A DNA stretch of 61,112 nucleotides from Erythrobacter donghaensis (lineage in GTDB: Bacteria; Pseudomonadota; Alphaproteobacteria; Sphingomonadales; Sphingomonadaceae): assembly GCF_001557325.1 (NCBI RefSeq), contig NZ_LSJS01000214.1, forward strand, positions 1 through 61,112, written 5' to 3'. This document shows positions 61,097 through 61,112 of this stretch, piece by piece. The position numbers were made by a program, and so were the translations under genes. Each line of letters starts with the position of its first letter. Within the stretch, counting starts at the first letter, position 1. The notes beneath the pieces were generated by a model. The model was given only the letters and a program-made list of their open reading frames with translations, was not told the DNA's origin and did not search any database.

Positions 61097-61112
61097 GATG
61101 TGGTGATGGACG

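Noticed and set aside
22294..61112. CRISPR array
   Set aside because: No regularly spaced repeats with unique spacers were seen anywhere; the only repeats are the short iterons and operator-like sites described.

Overview
The window looks like a chromosome segment of an aerobic alphaproteobacterium, most likely Sphingomonadales and close to Erythrobacteraceae. The reasons are high GC with strong codon bias, a very large TonB-dependent receptor, compact sphingomonad-style flagellar genes, and a Trb-type integrative conjugative element (ICE) of a kind common in that order. The species call is inference; no rRNA is present.

Region 1 (1-6276) is a flagellar cluster. It holds a partial GGDEF protein (minus strand), flgA, flgM, flgN, a soluble lytic transglycosylase, flhA and the flagellar sigma factor fliA. 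Two close matches to the sigma-54 -24/-12 promoter lie just upstream of flgA and of the transglycosylase-flhA-fliA operon, giving a readable RpoN to FliA/FlgM hierarchy.

Region 2 (6293-22036) is ordinary core metabolism and envelope functions. It has a beta-propeller/amidohydrolase fusion, an operon for an acyl-CoA dehydrogenase, an APH-type kinase-like protein and an aldehyde dehydrogenase, then a GST, an MTA phosphorylase, a globin-coupled chemoreceptor, a TonB receptor, a LON-domain protein and a thioredoxin-TPR protein.

Region 3 (22294-about 44560) starts at a tRNA-Gly(GCC) gene and is the left part of an ICE. It has regulatory genes with several clear palindromic operators, a RepA-type replication initiator followed by three iteron-like repeats, a TraF/transglycosylase/relaxase mobilisation block, a VirD4-type coupling protein, and a complete trbBCDEJKLFGI conjugation operon ending in a DUF2274 gene and a convergent LysR regulator. 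No integrase is present, so the right end probably lies outside the window.

Region 4 (44761-60149) is a defence island carried as cargo. A minus-strand five-gene operon encodes a BrxR/CapW-like WYL regulator, an SNF2-type helicase with a DUF3883-like end, an unrecognised coiled-coil protein, a DUF1156-type adenine methylase, and a large DUF499 ATPase with an N-terminal HEPN-like domain. It resembles BREX and DISARM but lacks PglZ, DrmA and DrmB, and is the best candidate here for a poorly described system. Divergently transcribed from a shared, palindrome-bearing 99-bp promoter region is a CBASS operon: DUF2188 protein, patatin-like effector, CD-NTase and E2-like protein with a SEC-C-like zinc motif. 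The window ends in an ArdC-type antirestriction gene whose reading frame departs from the family pattern near its end.
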